Below are positions 6,117 to 9,617 of a DNA stretch of 9,617 bases, one piece after another. The notes beneath the pieces were generated by a model, which was not told the origin of the DNA, did not search any database, and saw only the letters and a program-made list of their open reading frames with translations. The position numbers were made by a program, and so were the translations under genes. The stretch spans positions 1-9,617 of the forward strand of contig CAKTNU010000050.1 of NCBI GenBank assembly GCA_934589325.1, written 5' to 3'. Source of the stretch: an uncultured Oscillospiraceae bacterium (GTDB taxonomy: Bacteria; Bacillota_A; Clostridia; Oscillospirales; Oscillospiraceae). Position 1 is the stretch's first letter. The number at the start of each line of letters is the position of its first letter.

Positions 6117-7661
6117 TTACCATGCCTCGGAATCGTCAAAGTCGACAAGCGTCGGGTCCACGGGCTCCTCGCGCAGCACGGAGGACATATATGCGCTTAC
6201 CTGACGGCGCATATCGCGGCGGGATATTGTCCGGCAGTCCATAAGATCCTGCTGCACCCATATGAAGTTTATCTTCCGCTCGCGGGCCTGATCGTCGAAT
6301 ATGCCCTGCAGACCGTCCATACCCTTGCACGATATCTGATCGTACATTATTATCGTGTCAACTCCGTATTCCTCCGCAACGCGCCACATCTCGTCGACGG
6401 CGTTCTTGTAGCCGCCCTTGGTGTGCTTGCGCATTGTCGTGCGCTGGAAGGTCAGCGCCAATCCCTCCAGAGCGCGCCGGCGGGTAGAGGTGTCGATTAT
6501 CTGCTGAGAGATATGCGTCTCCATGTCCATGACGCAGACTATACCCCAGCACAGCTCCAGCCAATTTGCAAAATTCGTATAGTAATTTGCCGGGCATGAC
6601 CAGACAAGAGCCTTGTGCCGCATCTCGCGTGAGCAGGGAAGCCGCTTTGCGTAGCCGTCCTGCATGATGCGGCGCACCTTGCTGTCGGCCTCGATAAAAC
6701 GCTTGTCCATGCCGCCGTGCAGATGGAACGAATACATCCTGTAGAGCCACGGCGTCGGCCCTGTGACCTGCGGGTACCTTGTGCGGTTTATCTCCCACAG
6801 CTCGAGATGGAATCGAGTGACCTCATTGTAGTTCTCCATGCCCTTATAGAACGCATCCCAATCGAACTTTTCGCCGGTCTGCTGCTCTATAAACTCTATG
6901 CAGCCCATTATCTCCTCCACCGCATAGTCCTGCGCGTCAATGTCGTCGTTATACCGCAGAGGAACACCGAGCTCATAGGTGGGGAGCTTGAAGTATCTGT
7001 CCTGATATGCGCTGGTCATTACGCTTCCGTCGCAGGGCATGTTGCAGGAGATGAAGCACTTGCCGAATATCGGGTAGTCGCCCTCAATGGCTACACCGGC
7101 CTCGGCCGACGGGAGCGGGCAGACGTCGGCCGGGACGCCGTAGTTTTCCACGCTGTCGAGATAAACCGGCGGCAGCTGCTGATTTATCATCGAGGCAAGG
7201 AAGATCGGTATAGTCTGCACCGGCAGGCCGATAAGATTCGGGAAGCCGGACATTATTTCCGTCGGGACAAGCTCGTCGAGACATACTATCCGGTCGGACA
7301 GAGCCTTGCTGCCGCCGATGGAGAGGTCGGCGTCGAACATCGTACCGATGATGTCGGTCGTATGCTTGATTATCACGTCGTACAGCAGATGTCCGGAACG
7401 GAGCTGCACTCCTCGATTGCCCTCGAGCTGACGGTCAATGAAGGCGGGGACGGTGAGATATGTAGCCATCCAGCGGTATTTCCACAGCCCCTTGACGACC
7501 TGCAGCGGGCTTTTGAGCACGAAGGCGATCATGTCTTTCCATGTGGTCAGCCACCAGCGGAAATCATACAGCGTGTCGCGCAGTCCGCGCCATTCGCGGG
7601 TCCTGCGCAGGCCGGTTAGCTGCTGGTATGTATCGCCGAGACCGGTGATCTTATGCGGCAT
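6117..7661 (-). CDS. 2-Hydroxyacyl-CoA dehydratase / BcrC-HgdB superfamily subunit, large alpha-like form
   Basis: This 514-residue protein belongs to the family of 2-hydroxyglutaryl-CoA dehydratase alpha/beta and benzoyl-CoA reductase B/C subunits. These bind [4Fe-4S] clusters and, after one-electron activation by an ATPase, perform radical dehydration or ring reduction of CoA thioesters. The family pattern is seen from about residue 140: VPADVCPLP (Cys181), ISCNMPCDGSVM (Cys206, Cys210, the 'CD' site), LGVPLRYNDDID, the helix ending in QTGEKFDWDAF, and near the end IIMYDQISCKGMDG (Cys445). Cys181, Cys210 and Cys445 are the likely cluster ligands. It is longer than typical beta subunits (about 375-410) and somewhat longer than the known alpha subunit HgdA (about 477). 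The N-terminal roughly 140 residues, rich in Trp, Tyr and Arg, match nothing I recognise. Its ATG overlaps the preceding gene's stop by 1 nt (TAATG), implying coupled translation and a heterodimer. The substrate is unknown. Confidence 0.85.
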   Translation of the reverse strand: MPHKITGLGDTYQQLTGLRRTREWRGLRDTLYDFRWWLTTWKDMIAFVLKSPLQVVKGLWKYRWMATYLTVPAFIDRQLEGNRGVQLRSGHLLYDVIIKHTTDIIGTMFDADLSIGGSKALSDRIVCLDELVPTEIMSGFPNLIGLPVQTIPIFLASMINQQLPPVYLDSVENYGVPADVCPLPSAEAGVAIEGDYPIFGKCFISCNMPCDGSVMTSAYQDRYFKLPTYELGVPLRYNDDIDAQDYAVEEIMGCIEFIEQQTGEKFDWDAFYKGMENYNEVTRFHLELWEINRTRYPQVTGPTPWLYRMYSFHLHGGMDKRFIEADSKVRRIMQDGYAKRLPCSREMRHKALVWSCPANYYTNFANWLELCWGIVCVMDMETHISQQIIDTSTRRRALEGLALTFQRTTMRKHTKGGYKNAVDEMWRVAEEYGVDTIIMYDQISCKGMDGLQGIFDDQARERKINFIWVQQDLMDCRTISRRDMRRQVSAYMSSVLREEPVDPTLVDFDDSEAW

Positions 7662-8857
7662 TACGCTCCCTCCCTTTTACCGTTTATATTCTTTATCTCA
7701 AGGCTTTCGACGAAAGCCTGCACGCGTGTGCGGAGCTGCCCGGAGGCACTGCCGGTGTACTGCCGGTCGACGCATACGGTCGGTACGCCCATCTCCTCCG
7801 TCAGAATATGTGATGCGAGAGGACGCTCATAGCCCCAGAACTCGCAGAATTTCAGAGCTTCGTAAAGTATGCCGTCGGCGTGGTATTCCTGCACCAGCCT
7901 GTACGTATATTCCCGGCGGTCGAGCACCTTGTCCCGAGCCATGTAGCGCGGACACTGGCTGGACTGCTGGTAGAAGCGGCATATCTGGCGCAGCGCGGGC
8001 TCACCGTCGTGCAGCGGTATCTCCTGGCGGCCGGGCAGTGCACCGAAGCAGAAGCGGTCGGCGACGACGAGCGCGCCGGATTGCTCGACCGTTTTTATAA
8101 ATTCGGGATCGTCTATCTCCGAACCGACGACGACTATGCGTGCCCGGTACGGGCTTTTTGCGTCCGGCTCGCGGTTCTTTAGCTCTTCGAGTGTATCACG
8201 CAGATATGGCAGAATGAGCTTTTTGGGACAGCAGAAGGAGACAAGGCAGAGTATATGGTATTCATAGCCGGTTATCGGCGGATTTTCAAGCTTGCGCATA
8301 TCACCGATCTCGGTCAGTATCCGGCAGACCTCGTTGTGCTCGGTTACGGCGGCGCGTATAGCGGCGTCAGATATGTCTGTGCCGAACTTGGCGTTCAGCG
8401 GCTCGAGCACCTTGCACATTATCTGGTTTTCATAGTGCTTCAGCCCATGCTCCGTGATCTTGAACGGCACATCGATGAACGAGACGAAGAAATCGGGCTT
8501 GTCCACAAGCCGCAGCAGCTCAAAATGCTCGAGAGCGCGGTTCATTTCCGAGCAGGTCTCTCCGCCTGCTATGGCGTCGAGAAAGCCGTAGCCGCCCTCT
8601 ATTCCGCGCTCGACCAGAGCCTTGGAGTAACCGCAGAGGTAGTTTGTGAGATAATAGGTCGAAATGTCCATCGACCCTGTGCGCGGAGCGCGCATGCGCA
8701 CGGAAAAGCAGTTGTCAAGATTCAGCAGCACCTCCGGCATGTGGTAGCAGGTGTAGCCTATCGGGTGCGCACCGCTGTCCGCCGCACGCAGGACCAGCTC
8801 GTTCGCCGCGTCGTCCAGCAGATGCTCAAAGTAGATAAGATGCTTTAAGTCTTTCAT
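7661..8857 (-). CDS. 2-Hydroxyacyl-CoA dehydratase beta-like subunit (HgdB/FldC family)
   Basis: This 398-residue iron-sulfur subunit of the same superfamily is closest in form to HgdB/FldC/HadC proteins. Signatures are GYTCYHMPEVLL (Cys37), TNYLCGYSKALVERG (Cys75), AIAGGETCSEMNRALEHF (Cys102) and the C-terminal GILYEALKFCEFWGYERP (Cys338). These are followed by MGVPTVCVDRQYTGSASGQL and RTRVQAFVE, the typical family ending. Cys75, Cys102 and Cys338 are the expected cluster ligands. I chose the ATG at 8855-8857 rather than the longer frame from 8890: it has AGGGGG 7 nt upstream and begins MKDLKHLIYF. The 8890 ATG has no ribosome-binding site and lies only about 8 nt from the predicted transcription start. 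This is the first gene of a two-gene operon with the alpha-like subunit. An activator ATPase, CoA-transferase or ligase is not visible nearby, so the reaction is open. Confidence 0.9.
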   Translation of the reverse strand: MKDLKHLIYFEHLLDDAANELVLRAADSGAHPIGYTCYHMPEVLLNLDNCFSVRMRAPRTGSMDISTYYLTNYLCGYSKALVERGIEGGYGFLDAIAGGETCSEMNRALEHFELLRLVDKPDFFVSFIDVPFKITEHGLKHYENQIMCKVLEPLNAKFGTDISDAAIRAAVTEHNEVCRILTEIGDMRKLENPPITGYEYHILCLVSFCCPKKLILPYLRDTLEELKNREPDAKSPYRARIVVVGSEIDDPEFIKTVEQSGALVVADRFCFGALPGRQEIPLHDGEPALRQICRFYQQSSQCPRYMARDKVLDRREYTYRLVQEYHADGILYEALKFCEFWGYERPLASHILTEEMGVPTVCVDRQYTGSASGQLRTRVQAFVESLEIKNINGKREGA

Positions 8858-8904
8858 CGCCTGTCCCCCTAATGTAGTTTGTTCTGACATTTTATCTTAA
8901 TGTG

Positions 8905-8933
8905 ATTATACATGAAGCGAAATATCTTTTCAA
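8905..8933 (-). promoter_or_regulatory. Sigma-A promoter of the dehydratase operon
   Basis: On the minus strand, TTGAAA (8933-8928) and TATAAT (8910-8905) are separated by 17 nt, which is essentially consensus. The predicted start near 8898 gives a leader of about 40 nt to the preferred ATG at 8857. Confidence 0.85.
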
Positions 8934-8936
8934 CAC

Positions 8937-8965
8937 TTGACTTGGAGATAAATACTATTTAAAAT
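8937..8965 (+). promoter_or_regulatory. Sigma-A promoter of the MazG-like gene
   Basis: TTGACT (8937-8942) and TAAAAT (8960-8965) are separated by 17 nt, each one base from consensus. Transcription would begin near 8972. The ribosome-binding site GAGG at 8984-8987 lies 6 nt before the ATG at 8994. Only 3 bp separate this -35 from that of the divergent dehydratase promoter. Confidence 0.75.
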
Positions 8966-8993
8966 AAGAAAAAGAGAATTTGCGAGGTACGGC

Positions 8994-9302
8994 ATGATAA
9001 ATGACAAGGCCGTGTATGAGTTTCTTGACGCTCATTCGCTGCGCTGCGGCGTGAACGAACGGTATATGGACATCTCCTCGGAGCTCGGAGAACTGGGCAA
9101 AGAGCTTTTGAAGGCGACGGATTACGGAACAAAACCGTTTGAACGAACGCCTGACACAGGCTCCGAGCTCGGCGACTGCCTTTTTTCCCTTATCGCTCTC
9201 AGCCGCGAGCTGGGGATCGACCCTGCTGATGCGCTCACCGGCGCGATAAATAAGTACGAGGCAAGGCTTGCGGACAAGGGCAGCGCAGGCTCAGGAAGAT
9301 GA
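8994..9302 (+). CDS. MazG-like nucleotide pyrophosphohydrolase
   Basis: This 102-residue all-alpha NTP-PPase of the MazG-like superfamily would hydrolyse (deoxy)nucleoside triphosphates to monophosphate and pyrophosphate with Mg2+. The metal-binding pattern is intact: E30-x2-E33 in SSELGELGKE, then 24 residues to E58-x2-D61 in SELGDCLFSL, matching the EXXE(12-28)EXXD rule. The following helix SLIALSRELGIDPADALTGA and INKYEARL complete the single-domain form. The length is normal for a small single-domain member rather than the two-domain MazG of E. coli. Its own promoter is divergent from the dehydratase operon. The iron alcohol dehydrogenase gene begins 38 nt downstream and may be co-transcribed. 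The exact substrate (house-cleaning of modified dNTPs is usual) cannot be told from sequence. Confidence 0.85.
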   Translation: MINDKAVYEFLDAHSLRCGVNERYMDISSELGELGKELLKATDYGTKPFERTPDTGSELGDCLFSLIALSRELGIDPADALTGAINKYEARLADKGSAGSGR

Positions 9303-9340
9303 GAATAAAATAATATCTATAATCTATAATGGAGGAAGTT

Positions 9341-9617
9341 ATGCGTTCTATTGATAAGATATGGTACAGAAGCTTTCAGATGGGCATGAATATCGGCAGC
9401 CGCGCTCTATACTGGCGCAAGCCTATCCTCGTATCCGGCGAGGGCAGCTCAAAGAATATAGCGCCGCTGCTCAAGGAGCATGACGTCAGCCGCGTTATGG
9501 TCGTCACCGGCCGTCATGTAGGCAAATCGCTTGCTCCGGCCATACTCGAGAGTCTTAAGGCCGCTGGGATAGAGTATTATCATTTCAGCGAGGTCGAGGC
9601 CAATCCGTCCACAACCA
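9341..9617 (+). CDS. Iron-containing alcohol dehydrogenase, N-terminal part (runs off window)
   Basis: An open frame of 92 codons from ATG 9341 continues past the right edge. It begins MRSIDKIWYRSFQMGMNIGS, followed by ALYWRKPILVSGEGSSKNIA. It continues with VSRVMVVTGRHVGKSL (a beta-strand and loop of the NAD(P)-binding domain) and LKAAGIEYYHFSEVEANPST, the hallmark 'LK..GI.Y..F..V..NP' of group III Fe-dependent alcohol dehydrogenases. These enzymes interconvert alcohols and aldehydes or ketones in fermentation. The metal-binding histidines and the GGGS motif lie beyond the window. GGAGG at 9331-9335 precedes the ATG by 5 nt. Upstream are two TATAAT hexamers (9318-9323 and 9325-9330) but no matching -35, so read-through from the MazG-like gene is the simplest source of transcription. 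Confidence 0.9.
   Translation, partial: MRSIDKIWYRSFQMGMNIGSRALYWRKPILVSGEGSSKNIAPLLKEHDVSRVMVVTGRHVGKSLAPAILESLKAAGIEYYHFSEVEANPSTT

Noticed and set aside
6717..7619. 300-codon open frame on the + strand opposite the dehydratase alpha-like gene
   Set aside because: It lies wholly antisense to a gene with clear family motifs, has no ribosome-binding site, and its translation resembles no protein family; it follows from the codon bias of the real gene.
8255..8848. 197-codon plus-strand frame opposite the dehydratase beta subunit
   Set aside because: Antisense shadow; the minus-strand reading has conserved cysteines and the family C-terminus.
9318..9330. Two TATAAT hexamers before the iron alcohol dehydrogenase gene
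   Set aside because: No -35-like hexamer lies 16-18 nt upstream of either, and the second directly abuts the ribosome-binding site.

Overview
The window looks like chromosomal DNA from a strictly anaerobic Firmicute, probably class Clostridia (an Oscillospiraceae/Ruminococcaceae-like gut organism). The reasons are a redox repressor Rex with a clostridial-type recognition helix, a 2-hydroxyacyl-CoA dehydratase-type gene pair, a clostridial-style iron-containing alcohol dehydrogenase, strong Shine-Dalgarno sites, and a moderately high G+C content that still uses AUA codons freely. This placement is inference; no rRNA or other phylogenetic marker is present.

Left part (1-2835, all + strand): the 3' end of exodeoxyribonuclease III overlaps a complete dusB-type tRNA-dihydrouridine synthase. 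After 52 nt comes an ECF sigma factor, whose stop overlaps the start of its membrane-anchored zinc-finger anti-sigma factor. Middle part (2836-5731, + strand): rex has a near-perfect sigma-A promoter and a leader hairpin, and is followed by a strong 18-bp stem. Then come the tRNA-modification GTPase gene mnmE and, 11 nt later, a chloramphenicol-acetyltransferase-like gene.

A 385-nt gene-free stretch (5732-6116) follows. It begins with a terminator-like hairpin, contains a very good promoter that faces no gene, and ends in a 16-bp hairpin that serves as terminator for the convergent genes. It may encode a small RNA of about 200 nt.

Right part (6117-9617): a two-gene minus-strand operon encodes two different 2-hydroxyacyl-CoA dehydratase/benzoyl-CoA reductase-type iron-sulfur subunits, coupled by a TAATG stop/start overlap. 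Its promoter lies back to back with the promoter of a plus-strand MazG-like pyrophosphohydrolase gene, with only 3 bp between the two -35 boxes. An iron-containing alcohol dehydrogenase runs off the right edge.

Much of the window is housekeeping (DNA repair, tRNA modification, nucleotide clean-up). The accessory interest lies in the dehydratase pair, which has an enlarged alpha-like subunit and no activator ATPase in view. Also of interest are the compact divergent promoters, the orphan promoter and possible small RNA, the acetyltransferase downstream of mnmE, and a substituted G4 motif in MnmE. I did not find CRISPR arrays, insertion sequences, tRNA genes or clear phage genes.
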